Below are positions 34,125 through 43,850 of a stretch of 64,000 nt of DNA, in pieces. The position numbers were made by a program, and so were the translations under genes. The notes under the pieces were generated by a model, which saw only the letters and a program-made list of their open reading frames with translations, did no database searches and was not told the origin of the DNA. Location: contig NZ_LR131273.1 of the NCBI RefSeq assembly GCF_900631615.1, positions 1,612,001 through 1,676,000 of the forward strand, given 5' to 3'. Source of the stretch: Tsukamurella paurometabola. Lineage in GTDB: Bacteria; Actinomycetota; Actinomycetes; Mycobacteriales; Mycobacteriaceae. Position 1 is the first letter of the stretch. Every line of letters begins with the position of its first letter.

Positions 34125-34221
34125 GATGGCTCCCAACTAGTTGGCGACGACGTCGATCGAACAGGGCCCGCAGCGCACGCCACCCCGGGCTCCGGAAAAC
34201 CTAGTACTGCCTGAATCAGCG

Positions 34222-35040
34222 CTACTGATGGTGGTGCGCGCTCGCACCGCCAGTGACTGCACCGGTGGTGCCTCCGGTGGCAACGAGGGTGAAGTCCGCG
34301 GTCCGGACGGTGTCCTGATGTCGGAAATCCAGGAACAGCCGGTAGGTTCCCACGGAGGGAGCGACCGCGTGGAACCGGATCCGGGGACCTGCAGGCGTCT
34401 GCGGGTCCGACGGGCTCCCCTCGGGATGGATATGCAGGTAAGCGAGGTCACCGGCCCGCAACGCCACCAGGTGGCCGTACGCAGCAAGATAGGGCTGCAG
34501 ATCGGTCACCGGGACGCCATTCCAGGTGACGACGGCCTGCAGCTCCCCGGCTTGGGCGGCAACGAGATCGCCCTCGAGCGTGACGGTGTAGTCGCCGCCG
34601 GTCCAGGCCCTTCTCAACTCAGGCAAGGGCCGAGGATGGAACCCGCCAGGCACGAACAGGTCGGCACCGAGCGTGAGCCCGTCCGGCGCGCCCTGCGGCA
34701 CGAAATCGGCCAAGACCCGCCACACTCCCGGCGTGAGCGCCAGCTGCACAGTCCAGGACCCGGCACTGTCCATCGACGGATGGACGTGGTGAAAGACGCT
34801 GGTGTCGCGGCTCACAACGATCAAGTGCAACTGCTTGTCGTGACGTTCCTCGAAGGTGACTAGCGGCTCGCCGTCGGGCCCGAGGATCACAAAGCGAAGT
34901 TCCACGGTCCCGGCGTCGACGATCTGGATCGCCGGTTCGAAGCGATAGCCTCGAGCGGCGACCTGCAGCCCCTGTGGCACTTCGGGCCCAACGCCGTGAC
35001 CGGCGTGTCCTGTGTGATCGGTATGCGAACCGTGCTCCAT
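34222..35040 (-). CDS. Histidine-rich metal-binding protein of the copper block
   Basis: 272 residues. Both ends are His-rich (MEHGSHTDHTGHAGHG and SAHHHQ). The middle has paired beta-sandwich-like units with histidines (KQLHLIVVSRDTSVFHHVHPSMD, GHLVALRAGDLAYLHIHPEG). No signal peptide or anchor is clear, although the context suggests a copper role. Such proteins commonly accompany csoR-copA clusters in actinobacteria. GAAGGAG before the ATG at 35040 supports this start. Copper buffering is inferred. Confidence 0.75.
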   Translation of the reverse strand: MEHGSHTDHTGHAGHGVGPEVPQGLQVAARGYRFEPAIQIVDAGTVELRFVILGPDGEPLVTFEERHDKQLHLIVVSRDTSVFHHVHPSMDSAGSWTVQLALTPGVWRVLADFVPQGAPDGLTLGADLFVPGGFHPRPLPELRRAWTGGDYTVTLEGDLVAAQAGELQAVVTWNGVPVTDLQPYLAAYGHLVALRAGDLAYLHIHPEGSPSDPQTPAGPRIRFHAVAPSVGTYRLFLDFRHQDTVRTADFTLVATGGTTGAVTGGASAHHHQ

Positions 35041-35092
35041 AACGTGCTCCTTCGCGGAAACGACAGCCACCGGGACGACACCCCGGGTGGAC

Positions 35093-35428
35093 TCATGATC
35101 GGACGAGACGGGTGATCGCGGCAGTCGCTTCGTTCAGCTTGGTGTCGAGTTCCTGCTGGTCTGAGCGGGCGGCCTGGACGACGCAGTGCCGCATGTGGTC
35201 ATCCAGCAACGCCAAGGCGAGCCCTTGCAGGGCGCTCGTCGCGGCACTGATCTGGGTCAGGATGTCGATGCAATACTGGTCCTCATCGATCATCCGCTCA
35301 ATGCCACGCACCTGTCCCTCGATCCGCTTCGCCCGCATCAGATAGCGCGACTTATCGGTCAAATACCCGTGCTGCGCCGCACAGCACTCGGCCCGCTCGA
35401 CCGCAACCGCGGGGATATCGGTGCTCAC
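35093..35428 (-). CDS. csoR: CsoR copper-sensing repressor
   Basis: 111 residues. All-helical protein with the CsoR Cu(I) ligands C53 (QYCIDIL), H78 and C82 (DDHMRHCV), the same spacing as C36, H61 and C65 of M. tuberculosis CsoR. Cu(I) binding releases it from GC-rich operators. A second CC pair lies near the N-terminus (ECCAAQ). The GTG start overlaps the stop of the YHS gene (GTGA). Its probable operators lie in 35751-35950. Confidence 0.93.
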   Translation of the reverse strand: MSTDIPAVAVERAECCAAQHGYLTDKSRYLMRAKRIEGQVRGIERMIDEDQYCIDILTQISAATSALQGLALALLDDHMRHCVVQAARSDQQELDTKLNEATAAITRLVRS

Positions 35429-35700
35429 GCCGAGGCCGCCGTAACGTACTTGTGTGGGTCGGCGTCGAACCGAGGCCCGCACCCGGCGCAGCACAGGTAG
35501 TACCGCGTGCCCTCGAAGTCGCGGTAGAGGCCCTTGCTGACAGCGGCAGACTTGTCCACCACCGTGCCGGTCATGACGGGGCACTCCGCCGTGTCGGTAC
35601 CGCCTGTGCCCGCCTGCCGGGCGCTGCGGGTCAGCTCGAGCGACTGCTCGCCGGGGCCGGTGTGCCCACAGCAAGACTGTCGGTGTGCATTGTCGGTCAT
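35425..35700 (-). CDS. YHS/TRASH-domain metal-binding protein
   Basis: 91 residues. The first 30 residues include SCCGHTG; the domain reads CPVMTGTVVDKSAA...RDFEGTRYYLCCAGCGPRFDADPHKY, a YHS-type motif with YYLCCAGC as the metal-binding part. It is the first gene of the minus-strand copper operon, directly behind the operator array, with AAGGAG upstream. Likely a cytosolic copper carrier or buffer. Confidence 0.85.
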   Translation of the reverse strand: MTDNAHRQSCCGHTGPGEQSLELTRSARQAGTGGTDTAECPVMTGTVVDKSAAVSKGLYRDFEGTRYYLCCAGCGPRFDADPHKYVTAASA

Positions 35701-35750
35701 CGTCGAACTCCTTCATCTCAGGCCCCCCGACCGTCTCACATTCACCTGAA

Positions 35751-35799
35751 CGGGTACCCCAGCCGGGTACCCCAGCCGGGTACCCCAGCCGGGTACCCC
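35751..35799. repeat. Four tandem copies of a 13-bp unit in the copper promoter region
   Basis: CGGGTACCCCAGC occurs at 35751, 35764 and 35777, with a fourth partial copy CGGGTACCCC at 35790-35799. Each copy contains GGTACC, a palindromic core like the CsoR half-sites nearby. It lies between the YHS gene start and the first full operator. Confidence 0.9.
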
Positions 35800-35805
35800 G
35801 AATAT

Positions 35806-35822
35806 ATACCCCGGCGGGGTAT
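35806..35822. promoter_or_regulatory. CsoR-type operator 1
   Basis: ATACCCCGGCGGGGTAT is a perfect 7-bp inverted repeat around GGC, matching the A/T-tract plus C4/G4 pattern of CsoR sites. It is nearest to the minus-strand YHS-csoR operon. Confidence 0.75.
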
Positions 35823-35896
35823 TGACCGCAAGGGTTGCTCGGGATCGGCCGCGCGACCACCGCTCCGGCGCACTCGCCGCGACAGGAGGGCCTAGA

Positions 35897-35950
35897 CATA
35901 CCCGCCTGGGGTATGTTAAGCATGATTTGGAGATACCCACAGGGGGTATC
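35897..35950. promoter_or_regulatory. CsoR-type operators 2 and 3 upstream of copZ
   Basis: CATACCCGCCTGGGGTATG (35897-35915) and GATACCCACAGGGGGTATC (35932-35950) are two near-perfect dyads 16 bp apart. They end 21 bp before the copZ start and probably cover its promoter. Confidence 0.75.
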
Positions 35951-35971
35951 TGAACTGGGTAGGAGAAGGCG

Positions 35972-36184
35972 ATGACGACCAGCGAATACCAGGTGACAGG
36001 CATGACCTGCGGCCACTGCGAAATGTCCATCCGTGAGGAGGTCAGCCTTATCCCCGGTGTCGAGTCCATCGAGGTCAGCGCGCAGACGGGTCGGCTGCGT
36101 GTCACGGGAGCGCAGCAGGTGACCGACGAGCGGGTTCTCGCCGCGGTGGAAGAGGCTGGCTACTCGGCAGTGCGCAATCCATGA
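35972..36184 (+). CDS. copZ: CopZ-like copper chaperone
   Basis: 70 residues, a single HMA domain. The metal site is GMTCGHCEMSI, followed by the VxSIEVSAQTGRLRV strand and the C-terminal EEAGYSA. It hands Cu(I) to the CopA ATPase encoded 249 bp downstream. AGGAGAAGG precedes the ATG. The last codons overlap the next small gene (ATGA). Confidence 0.93.
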   Translation: MTTSEYQVTGMTCGHCEMSIREEVSLIPGVESIEVSAQTGRLRVTGAQQVTDERVLAAVEEAGYSAVRNP

Positions 36185-36372
36185 GTGCCATGCGCAGGCT
36201 GATCGTCTACGTGGTTGCGGTGACCGGTGTCTTCGCCAGCGCGTATGTGATCGGTGGGGTGGCAGTACCCGACTCGGCGGTCGCGCGGTGGGAGCACCGT
36301 GCCCCCGGTGGATCGCCCGCCGTGCCGGCGAGTGAACCGGGCGCCCCGCACGGTGGCGGCCACCAGCAGTGA
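36181..36372 (+). CDS. Small single-span membrane protein between copZ and copA
   Basis: 63 residues. One hydrophobic segment (about 8-30, VYVVAVTGVFASAYVIGGVAVP) is followed by a Pro/Gly/His-rich tail ending GAPHGGGHQQ, which could bind metal outside the membrane. The start overlaps the copZ stop, so co-translation is likely. Similar short proteins occur in actinobacterial copper loci. Function is unknown. Confidence 0.65.
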   Translation: MSAMRRLIVYVVAVTGVFASAYVIGGVAVPDSAVARWEHRAPGGSPAVPASEPGAPHGGGHQQ

Positions 36373-36432
36373 CGCAATGAAGCAGCGCGGGCCACAGGCC
36401 TGGCGATAGACCGCAAGTACGGATCGAGGAAA

Positions 36433-38703
36433 ATGATGAGTGTGTCAGCGCCGTCGGGCGGCCGTAGTGTCGAGCTGGACATCGGCGGGATGACGTGCGC
36501 CTCGTGCGCGAACCGGATCGAGCGCAAACTCAACGGGCTCGATGGGGTCGAGGCCACGGTGAACTACGCCACGGAGAAGGCGAAGGTGCACGTCCCCGAG
36601 GGTTTCGATGCGCAGGCGCTGATCGACGAGGTGGCAAAGACCGGCTACTCGGCGACTCTCCCGCGGTCCTCGACGCCGGGGGCTGGAGGACCTGGTGCTG
36701 GGGTTGCCGGCGAGGACATGGACCCGGAGCTGACGTCCCTGAGGCAGCGGCTGATCGGCTCGGCTGTGCTGGCGGTGCCGGTAGTCGCGATGGCGATGGC
36801 ACCGGCCCTACAGTTCACCTATTGGCAGTGGGCATCGCTCACGCTCGCTGCGCCAGTGATCGTCTGGGGTGCCTATCCGTTCCATCGGGCGGCGTGGATG
36901 AACCTCAAACACGGAACCGCCACCATGGACACCCTCATCTCGATGGGCACCCTAACAGCGTTCCTGTGGTCGCTGTACGCGTTGTTCCTCGGCACCGCCG
37001 GCACCCCCGGGATGACACACGGGTTCGAGTTCTCGATCGCTCCGTCGGACGGAGCAGGCAACATCTACCTCGAGGTCGGCGCAGGGGTCACGGTGTTCGT
37101 GCTCGCCGGCCGCTACTTCGAGAAGAGGTCCAAGCGGCAGGCCGGAGCAGCATTGCGCGCGCTCCTCGAGCTCGGCGTCAAGGACGTGGCAGTGCTGCGT
37201 GACGGCGCGGAGGTTCGGATCCCGGTCGCCGAGCTGGCCGTCGGCGACACCTTCGTGGTCCGACCGGGGGAGAAGGTCGCCACCGACGGGGTGGTCACGT
37301 CCGGATCCTCGGCCATCGATGCGTCGATGCTGACCGGCGAGTCCGTCCCGGTCGAGGTCTCCGTTGGGGACACGGTGACCGGAGCGACGGTCAATTCCGG
37401 AGGACGGCTTGAGGTGCGCGCCACCCGGGTCGGAGCGGATACGCAGCTCGCGCAGATGGCCAAGCTCGTCGAGGACGCGCAGACGGGGAAGGCCGAGGTG
37501 CAACGGCTCGCGGACCGGATCTCGGGTGTGTTCGTGCCGATCGTCATCGCGATCGCGTTCGCCACCCTCGGCGCGTGGCTCGGTGCTGGCTTCCCCGTCG
37601 CGGCCGCGTTCACTGCCGCGGTCGCCGTGCTCGTGATCGCCTGCCCGTGTGCACTTGGACTGGCCACGCCGACAGCGCTTCTCGTGGGAACGGGTCGTGG
37701 AGCCCAGATGGGTGTACTGATCAAGGGCCCGGAAGTGCTCGAGTCCACCCGCAAAGTCGACACCATCGTGCTCGACAAGACCGGAACGGTCACGACCGGC
37801 AAGATGACGCTGGCCGAGGTGATTGCAGAGGACGGCACCGACTCTGACGAACTGCTACGGCTAGCCGGTGCATTGGAGAACGCCTCCGAGCATCCGATCG
37901 CCCAGGCCATTGCCGCCGCGGCTCGCGACAGTGGCGGAGAACTGCCCACACCGGAAGGTTTCGCCAACGTCGAAGGACAAGGGGTGCAGGGCGTGGTCGA
38001 CGGGCATGCCGTGATCGTGGGCCGCGAGAGTTTCCTGGCTGACTGGGCACTCGAACTGTCCCCTCGGACGGCGGCCGCGAAACGGGACGCCGAATCGGAC
38101 GGTAAGACCGTCGTGGCGGTTGGCTGGGACGGTCAGGCGAAGGGCATCCTCGTTGTCGCCGACGCGGTCAAGCCGACCAGCGCCCAGGCCATCAGCGAAC
38201 TGCGGGCCCTGGGCCTGAAGCCGGTGCTGCTCACCGGTGACAACGCCGCCGTCGCACAACGAATCGCGGCTGAAGTCGGCATCGACGAGGTCATCTCCGA
38301 GGTGATGCCGCAGGACAAGGTGTCGGTGGTCAAGCGCCTGCAGGATCAGGGCAAGGTCGTCGCCATGGTCGGCGACGGCGTCAACGACGCACCTGCGCTG
38401 GCCCAGGCCGACCTGGGCCTGGCAATGGGAACCGGCACCGACGTCGCGATCGAAGCCTCTGACATCACGCTGGTGCGCGGCGACCTGCGCAGCGCCGTTG
38501 ACGCGATCAGGCTCTCTCGCAAAACGCTGAGCACGATCAAGACGAACCTGTTCTGGGCATTCGCCTACAACACCGCTGCGATACCGGTCGCTGCGGCGGG
38601 CATGCTCAACCCGATGCTGGCCGGGGCCGCGATGGCCTTCTCCAGCGTCTTCGTCGTCGGCAACAGCCTGCGGCTGCGTGGCTTCACCAGCGTCGCCAAC
38701 TAA
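36433..38703 (+). CDS. copA: Copper-exporting P1B-1 ATPase
   Basis: 756 residues. One N-terminal HMA domain ([13 protein letters not shown]), then the actuator TGES, the copper site CPC ([16 protein letters not shown]), the phosphorylation site DKTGTVT, LLTGDN and [21 protein letters not shown]. The last helices keep the Cu-specific N/Y and M-x2-SS residues ([16 protein letters not shown]). It exports Cu(I) from the cytoplasm. It lies downstream of copZ in one direction and a hairpin terminator follows. Confidence 0.96.
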   Translation: MMSVSAPSGGRSVELDIGGMTCASCANRIERKLNGLDGVEATVNYATEKAKVHVPEGFDAQALIDEVAKTGYSATLPRSSTPGAGGPGAGVAGEDMDPELTSLRQRLIGSAVLAVPVVAMAMAPALQFTYWQWASLTLAAPVIVWGAYPFHRAAWMNLKHGTATMDTLISMGTLTAFLWSLYALFLGTAGTPGMTHGFEFSIAPSDGAGNIYLEVGAGVTVFVLAGRYFEKRSKRQAGAALRALLELGVKDVAVLRDGAEVRIPVAELAVGDTFVVRPGEKVATDGVVTSGSSAIDASMLTGESVPVEVSVGDTVTGATVNSGGRLEVRATRVGADTQLAQMAKLVEDAQTGKAEVQRLADRISGVFVPIVIAIAFATLGAWLGAGFPVAAAFTAAVAVLVIACPCALGLATPTALLVGTGRGAQMGVLIKGPEVLESTRKVDTIVLDKTGTVTTGKMTLAEVIAEDGTDSDELLRLAGALENASEHPIAQAIAAAARDSGGELPTPEGFANVEGQGVQGVVDGHAVIVGRESFLADWALELSPRTAAAKRDAESDGKTVVAVGWDGQAKGILVVADAVKPTSAQAISELRALGLKPVLLTGDNAAVAQRIAAEVGIDEVISEVMPQDKVSVVKRLQDQGKVVAMVGDGVNDAPALAQADLGLAMGTGTDVAIEASDITLVRGDLRSAVDAIRLSRKTLSTIKTNLFWAFAYNTAAIPVAAAGMLNPMLAGAAMAFSSVFVVGNSLRLRGFTSVAN

Positions 38704-38718
38704 CGTCGCCCCGGCCCC

Positions 38719-38752
38719 GGCCCCGGCCCTCCACCGCGGAGGGACCGGGGCC
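38719..38752 (+). terminator. Terminator after copA
   Basis: GGCCCCGGCCCTCC (38719-38732) pairs with GGAGGGACCGGGGCC (38738-38752) with one bulged A and a 5-base loop. It lies 15 bp after the copA stop, between convergent genes. Confidence 0.8.
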
Positions 38753-38793
38753 CTGCGTATCGGAACACCGCAGCACAGACTCCTGACAGCAGG

Positions 38794-40098
38794 TCACCGA
38801 CGATGCATTCCCGCCGCAGCGGCCACGTCCGCTTCGCGGGCCGCGGGATCGGGCACACTCAGTGCGCCGGCTCGATGGAGCGCCCGCAACGCGAGTGCCG
38901 CGCCGGAACCGACGATGATGAGCACCAGCCAGATCAGCGCCGGGAACCCGAGCCGGTCCCCCAATGACATGAGCGCCCCGGTGCCGAGGTTGCCGGCCAG
39001 GATCCCCACGCCGACCACCGTGTTGTAGAGCCCGTAGTGGGTAGCGACGAGTCGATTGCCGGAGAGGCTGACGACCGTGTCCATCTCGAATGGGAAGACG
39101 GTCGCCGTGGCTATCGCCAGGCCCGCTGCCGCCAGCAACAGCGCCGCGATGGCGGCGACCTGCCCGGTCAGCGTTGCGGTCGGCACTGCTAGTAGCGGCA
39201 CGAACGCCACCGTCATGAGCGCCATCCCGAGGCTGAGGCTGCGGGTGGGCCCGAACCGGCTCCGGAACCAAGCGGTGATCCGCAGCTGCCCGGCCACGGC
39301 GATCACACCGGTTACCACGAATACGGCCGCCACAAGGTAGGTCGACGCTTGCTCGCTGCTGGTGATCGACGCCGCGTGCAGTGGCAGCGCTAGATAGACC
39401 TGGAAAGAGAGCACGTAGGAGCCGATCATCGCGCACGAGAACAGCACGAACCGCCGGTTGCTGGCCACGGTCCGCCAGTCGGCAAGCACCGACGGCCGCG
39501 GCTCGGCTGTGGCTCTGCGGTCGCGCCGATCGCGTGGCAGAGCCAGGATCTGCGCGACGGTCAGCACGCCGAAGACCCCAGCGGCGACCGCCGATGTCAC
39601 CTGGAAGTCGAAGGCCATCAACGCTACCCCGACCAGCGGGCCGATCAGGATGCCGCCCTGGTAGAAGATGTTGAAGATCGCGAAGGCTTCGATGCGCCGG
39701 TCTCCGGCGTCAGCGGCCAGGTACGCGCGCACCGCGGGGTTGAACAGTGCCCCGGCGAATCCGGTAGCTACGGATGCGATTAGCAGTGCAGGCAGCGATT
39801 CGACCGTCGCCAGCAGTACGAACCCGATGGTCCGCAGTAGGCACCCGGCGACGATGAGCGGCTTGAAGCCGAGTCGGTCGGCGAGGGTGCCGCCGATGAG
39901 GAACATCCCTTGCTGGGAGAAGTTCCGAATTCCCAGCACCAACCCGATCGCCCAGCCGGCGAGCCCGACGGGGCCAGCGAGGTATCCGGCTAGGTAGGGC
40001 ATGAGCATGTAGAAGCCCAGGTTGATGGTGAATTGGTTGACCATCAACACCTGGCTGGGCCGGTCGAAGGTCCGGAACGTGGCGATGGGCCCCCTCAT
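38794..40098 (-). CDS. Major facilitator superfamily transporter, partner of the PLP enzyme
   Basis: 434 residues, about twelve membrane helices. The start [40 protein letters not shown] and the loop [21 protein letters not shown] are MFS exporter features. Its ATG overlaps the stop of the PLP-dependent enzyme gene upstream (ATGA), so the two form one operon. It may export the product of that enzyme or a metal-binding metabolite. Substrate unknown. Confidence 0.8.
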   Translation of the reverse strand: MRGPIATFRTFDRPSQVLMVNQFTINLGFYMLMPYLAGYLAGPVGLAGWAIGLVLGIRNFSQQGMFLIGGTLADRLGFKPLIVAGCLLRTIGFVLLATVESLPALLIASVATGFAGALFNPAVRAYLAADAGDRRIEAFAIFNIFYQGGILIGPLVGVALMAFDFQVTSAVAAGVFGVLTVAQILALPRDRRDRRATAEPRPSVLADWRTVASNRRFVLFSCAMIGSYVLSFQVYLALPLHAASITSSEQASTYLVAAVFVVTGVIAVAGQLRITAWFRSRFGPTRSLSLGMALMTVAFVPLLAVPTATLTGQVAAIAALLLAAAGLAIATATVFPFEMDTVVSLSGNRLVATHYGLYNTVVGVGILAGNLGTGALMSLGDRLGFPALIWLVLIIVGSGAALALRALHRAGALSVPDPAAREADVAAAAGMHRR

Positions 40099-41237
40099 AC
40101 GACGGTCAGCGGGTTGCGGACGTTGGTGGTGCGGGACCAGCGGGTGACCACGGTCCTGGCTGGGTCGGCGATGGTGATCGGCGCCAACGGTGGTGCGAGC
40201 GTCGGGTCGATGTTGTTGGCGTGGCAGTAGGCGTCGCTGTAGACGGTTCCGTAGTAGCGCTGGGGGCCGTCGGGGAAGATCGCAGCAACGACCGTGTCCG
40301 GCGAGCGGGTGCCGGCGATCCACCCGGCGACCTGGGCTACCGCACCGACGCTCCAGCCGCCGGTCGCGTAGTGCGTCGATGCCAAGGTCCGGCACGCCCA
40401 CACCGACTCCTCGGGCGCGACCCAGTGCACTTCCGAGAACGCCGAGTAGTCGACGTTCTCCGGATAGATGCTCGAGCCAAGGCCACGCATGAGTCGCTTG
40501 TGCGCGGGCTGGCCGAAGATCGTCGATCCGATGGTGTCGACTCCGACGAGTTGCAGGTCCGGCAGGAACTGCCGCAGGGTGCGGCTGACCCCGGCCGAGT
40601 GTCCGCCGGTGCCGACCGAGCAGACGAGCACATCGATGTGCCCGAGCTGGGTCAGCAGCTCGAGGGCCAGCGGCTGATAGGCGCTGACGTTGTCCGGGTT
40701 GGTGTACTGGTCCGGGCACCACGCGGTCGGGTCCGCAGCCAGGTGCTCACAGACCCGGTCGCGTCGGGCTTGCTGCCATCCGCCCGCCGGATGAGGTTCC
40801 GTCACCAGGTCGACCTCGGCGCCGTAGGCGGCGAGCATCTGCGTCAGGATCGGCTCCAGCCCCGGGTCGGTCACCAGCGTCACCGGATGATCGTGCACGA
40901 TGCCCGCGAGCGCCAGGCCGAGCCCGAGCGTGCCGCTGGTCGACTCCACGATCCGTGCGCCCGTCGTGAGATCCCCCCGTGCCTTGGCCCGTTCGATCAT
41001 GTGCAGGGCAGGGCGGTCCTTCATGCCGCCGGGATTGAACCCCTCGAGTTTGGCCCAGAACCCGTGCCCGGCCGGCGCGAACGGTTCGGCGATCCGCATC
41101 ACCGGAGTGTTGCCGACCAGGGCCGCCGGGCGCTCCGAGACAGGTCCGATGTCGAGGAGCGACCGGGCGGGCAACGGCGGGTGCAGCAATGACAGTGGGG
41201 GGCGAGAATCAGGAACCGTGGTCACTTCGGTGCTCAC
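40095..41237 (-). CDS. PLP-dependent cysteine-synthase-like enzyme
   Basis: 380 residues, fold-type II PLP enzyme. The PLP lysine is in [15 protein letters not shown], the phosphate loop is near [16 protein letters not shown] and [12 protein letters not shown]. It resembles cysteine synthases and mycobacterial Cds1-type cysteine desulfhydrases rather than classic CysK/CysM, because the usual SGNTG is STSGT. The GTG at 41237 has AAAGGA ten bases upstream. It may make or degrade cysteine, or build a secreted amino-acid metallophore with the coupled exporter; the last is speculative. Confidence 0.75.
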   Translation of the reverse strand: MSTEVTTVPDSRPPLSLLHPPLPARSLLDIGPVSERPAALVGNTPVMRIAEPFAPAGHGFWAKLEGFNPGGMKDRPALHMIERAKARGDLTTGARIVESTSGTLGLGLALAGIVHDHPVTLVTDPGLEPILTQMLAAYGAEVDLVTEPHPAGGWQQARRDRVCEHLAADPTAWCPDQYTNPDNVSAYQPLALELLTQLGHIDVLVCSVGTGGHSAGVSRTLRQFLPDLQLVGVDTIGSTIFGQPAHKRLMRGLGSSIYPENVDYSAFSEVHWVAPEESVWACRTLASTHYATGGWSVGAVAQVAGWIAGTRSPDTVVAAIFPDGPQRYYGTVYSDAYCHANNIDPTLAPPLAPITIADPARTVVTRWSRTTNVRNPLTVV

Positions 41238-41450
41238 GTGCTGGGGTCCTTTCGGAAGCGGAAAAGGGCGGCACAGGTGTGTGGCACGCCACCCGGCGCG
41301 ACGGTCTTGCAGGACCAGGACGGTCAGCGTGAGTCGGCAGATGGCGTGCCCGTGGCCCGCCGGGTGAAGACGTGCCACCGGTGATCAGTCCGGTGAGGGG
41401 TATCTGATCGCCCTCGACTGTGCGTGCCCTAACCAGGCCGTTACGTGTGC

Positions 41451-41474
41451 TCAAGATCAAGATTTGCTCAAGAA
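41451..41474. promoter_or_regulatory. Direct repeats likely bound by the downstream response regulator
   Basis: TCAAGAT occurs at 41451-41457 and 41457-41463, and TCAAGAA at 41468-41474. The last two are spaced 11 bp, one helical turn, as OmpR-type regulators prefer. The same motif with 11-bp spacing occurs inverted at 57427-57444. Confidence 0.5.
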
Positions 41475-41522
41475 CCGCGCCTCGGGTCGATCCTGGGCAT
41501 ACGGTCAGGCCACGATGGAGGC

Positions 41523-42293
41523 ATGGATGCGATTGTTGCCGAGCCCAAGCCGACGGCGGTGACCGAACCGCGGCCGAAGCTGGGCCTGCGCGCGATGGTT
41601 GTCGAGGACGAGCCGGACCTCGCCGAGGTCATCGCCGACTACCTTCAGCGCAGTGGTTTCGATGTCGAGATCACCGGCGATGGAGCGGCCGCAGTCGCCG
41701 CCGCGCACCGAACTCCACCGGATGTCGTCGTCCTCGACCTCGGGCTGCCCTCGCTCGACGGTGTCGAAGTGTGCCGGCAACTGCGCACCTTCTCGGACGC
41801 CTACGTTGTCATGGTCACCGCCCGCGCCGACGAAGTCGACACTCTGGTCGGCCTGTCCGTCGGGGCGGACGACTATCTGACCAAACCGTTCAGCCCGCGG
41901 GAGCTGATCGCCCGAATCGAAGCAATGCTGCGCCGCCCCCGCGCCGGAACCGTCAACGGGCCCGCCATGCCCCAGGGCGCGGAGCGCCGCATCGGGGATC
42001 TGCTAATCGACCCGAACGGTCGGGAGGTGAGCGTCGCCGGTAGACCCGCGGCTCTCACCCGCACCGAGTTCGACCTTCTCGACGTCCTCTCCCGCCGCCC
42101 GGGCATGGTGTTCAGCCGCGACCAACTGCTCGCCGAACTCTGGGGACCGACCTGGGTCGGCGATGCACACGTCGTCGACGTCCACATCGCCAGCCTGCGT
42201 CGCAAGCTCGGCGACACCACCACCGAGCGGCGTTACATCCGCACCATCCGCGGCATCGGTTACCGAATGGGTGACGGCCGGTCGAAGCAATGA
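41523..42293 (+). CDS. OmpR-family response regulator of a copper-linked two-component system
   Basis: 256 residues. The receiver domain starts near residue 24 (RAMVVEDEPDLAEVI) with the phospho-acceptor Asp in VVVLDLGLPSLDGVE and the lysine in YLTKPFSP. The winged-helix output domain ends VVDVHIASLRRKLGD and IRTIRGIGYRM. The N-terminal 20 residues are an odd, poorly conserved extension. The gene is coupled to the sensor kinase (ATGA) and followed by a Met-rich lipoprotein and a multicopper oxidase, so copper control is likely. Direct TCAAGA repeats precede it. Confidence 0.9.
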   Translation: MDAIVAEPKPTAVTEPRPKLGLRAMVVEDEPDLAEVIADYLQRSGFDVEITGDGAAAVAAAHRTPPDVVVLDLGLPSLDGVEVCRQLRTFSDAYVVMVTARADEVDTLVGLSVGADDYLTKPFSPRELIARIEAMLRRPRAGTVNGPAMPQGAERRIGDLLIDPNGREVSVAGRPAALTRTEFDLLDVLSRRPGMVFSRDQLLAELWGPTWVGDAHVVDVHIASLRRKLGDTTTERRYIRTIRGIGYRMGDGRSKQ

Positions 42294-43540
42294 GCGCGCC
42301 CCGATCCGACGCACGGCGCACCCGTCGCCCACGTTCGGGGTTCACCACCAGGCTGTTCATCGCCCAGACCATCGTCATCGCCGCTGGCGCTGGGGCCTCC
42401 GCGCTGGTGGCGTGGACTGTCGCACCGCACCTGTTCCACACCCACATGGCCCACGCCGGCCTGCCGACCACCTCACCCCAAGCCAAACACGTCGAGGAGG
42501 CGTTCGCCTCCTCACTGGTGGTATCCGTCTCGGTCGCCCTGTTGAGCTCCGTGGTCCTCGCACTGGTCGTCAGCTGGCTGATCACCCGCCGCGTCCGACG
42601 CTCCATCGGCGCCGTGGTGACCTCGACGGCGAACATCGCCGCCGGCAACCACGCCATTCGCGTCCCGCCCAGCCGCCTGGGCCGCGAATTCAGCGACCTG
42701 ACCCGCAGCGTCAACCGACTCGCCGAGCAAATCGATACCACCGAAGAGATCCGCCAGCAGATGCTCTCCGACCTCGCCCATGAACTCCGGACGCCGATCA
42801 CCACCATCACCGCCCAAATCGAAGCCGCCGAGGACGGCATCCGCACGCCGGGCGCGCAAATGTACGGCGTCATCCGCAGCGCCACCGGCCGCCTCAAGCG
42901 ACTCGCTGACGACATCGACGCCGTCTCCCGCGCCGGCGAACGACAACTACGCGTCGAAGCAGAGCCGACCGCGGTCAACGACATCACCACCGCCGCGGTC
43001 CGAGAAGCGCAACCCGGCTACGACGCCGTAGGTATCCACCTCGGCCTCGGACCCACCACCACCGACCTCGTCGACGCCGACCGTGCCCGCATCGGCCAGA
43101 CCCTCGCGAACCTGCTCAGCAACGCACGCCGACACACCCCACCGGGAGGCAGCGTCACGGTCAGCAGCCGCCGCCGCGACCACAACCTCATCGACATCAT
43201 CGTCGAGGACACAGGCGAAGGCATCGCCAGCGAACACCTCCCACACATCTTCGACCGCTTCTACCGCACCGACACCTCTCGCAGCCGCGACGCCGGCGGC
43301 AGCGGTATCGGCCTGACTATCGCCCGCGCGCTCGCCGAGGCCCACGACGGATCCCTCACCGCCACCAGCCGCGGCCCCGGACAAGGCGCCCAGTTCACCC
43401 TGACCCTGCCGGTCTACAAACGCCGCAACACCAAGCGAGAACACCCACCACCGGAACCCGGTACAGCCTCGAGCCCACTACCCCGACCGCCCCTTCAACG
43501 AACCCCACAGAGAATCCCTGCCAGAAAGACGAACCGATGA
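42290..43540 (+). CDS. Sensor histidine kinase of the copper-linked two-component system
   Basis: 416 residues. Two membrane helices (about 20-45 and 80-100) bracket a short periplasmic loop containing HLFHTHMAHAG, which could bind Cu or Ag. HAMP follows, then the phosphorylated His in SDLAHELRTPITTI, and the ATPase N, G1 and G2 boxes (LANLLSNARRH, DTGEGI, GSGIGLTIA). The C-terminal 40 residues are Pro/Arg-rich. It overlaps the lipoprotein gene downstream. Copper sensing is inferred from the loop and neighbours. Confidence 0.9.
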   Translation: MSAPRSDARRTRRPRSGFTTRLFIAQTIVIAAGAGASALVAWTVAPHLFHTHMAHAGLPTTSPQAKHVEEAFASSLVVSVSVALLSSVVLALVVSWLITRRVRRSIGAVVTSTANIAAGNHAIRVPPSRLGREFSDLTRSVNRLAEQIDTTEEIRQQMLSDLAHELRTPITTITAQIEAAEDGIRTPGAQMYGVIRSATGRLKRLADDIDAVSRAGERQLRVEAEPTAVNDITTAAVREAQPGYDAVGIHLGLGPTTTDLVDADRARIGQTLANLLSNARRHTPPGGSVTVSSRRRDHNLIDIIVEDTGEGIASEHLPHIFDRFYRTDTSRSRDAGGSGIGLTIARALAEAHDGSLTATSRGPGQGAQFTLTLPVYKRRNTKREHPPPEPGTASSPLPRPPLQRTPQRIPARKTNR

Positions 43541-43803
43541 ACCCGAAACGACTGATCACCACCGCCGCCGTCACCGCCACTATTGCCCTCGCCGTCACCG
43601 CCTGCGGCGACGACATGTCCACGATGAACATGAACGACGACACCAGCACTACCCCCACCTCAACCCAACCGTCGATGCCCGCAGGCCACTCGATGAGCAG
43701 CTCCCCGACTTCATCGCCGACACCTCACACAAGCATGCCGGGTATGTCGGGTATGCCAGGGATGGGCGACGGCAGCCCGACAGTCAGCCCCGCTGCCCCC
43801 TAA
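43537..43803 (+). CDS. Met/His-rich copper-binding-type lipoprotein
   Basis: 88 residues. A signal peptide (MNPKRLITTAAVTATIALAVTAC) ends in a lipobox with the Cys near 23. The mature part is rich in methionine (MSTMNMN, MPAGHSMSSS, SMPGMSGMPGMGDG), a Cu(I)-binding composition. The ATG overlaps the kinase stop. The product probably sits on the outer side of the membrane and buffers copper for the oxidase encoded next. Confidence 0.75.
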   Translation: MNPKRLITTAAVTATIALAVTACGDDMSTMNMNDDTSTTPTSTQPSMPAGHSMSSSPTSSPTPHTSMPGMSGMPGMGDGSPTVSPAAP

Positions 43804-43850
43804 GCAGGGCCGCCCCCGACTTCCTCGACGTCAAACCAAGGAACCAATTC

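Noticed and set aside
35751-35799. Possible CRISPR array
   Set aside because: The repeat is a continuous 13-bp tandem with no spacers and sits in a promoter region next to CsoR sites; no cas genes are present.
35429-36016. N-terminal extension of csoR through the operator region
   Set aside because: It crosses the YHS gene and the operator array. CsoR proteins are about 90-120 residues, matching the GTG at 35428.
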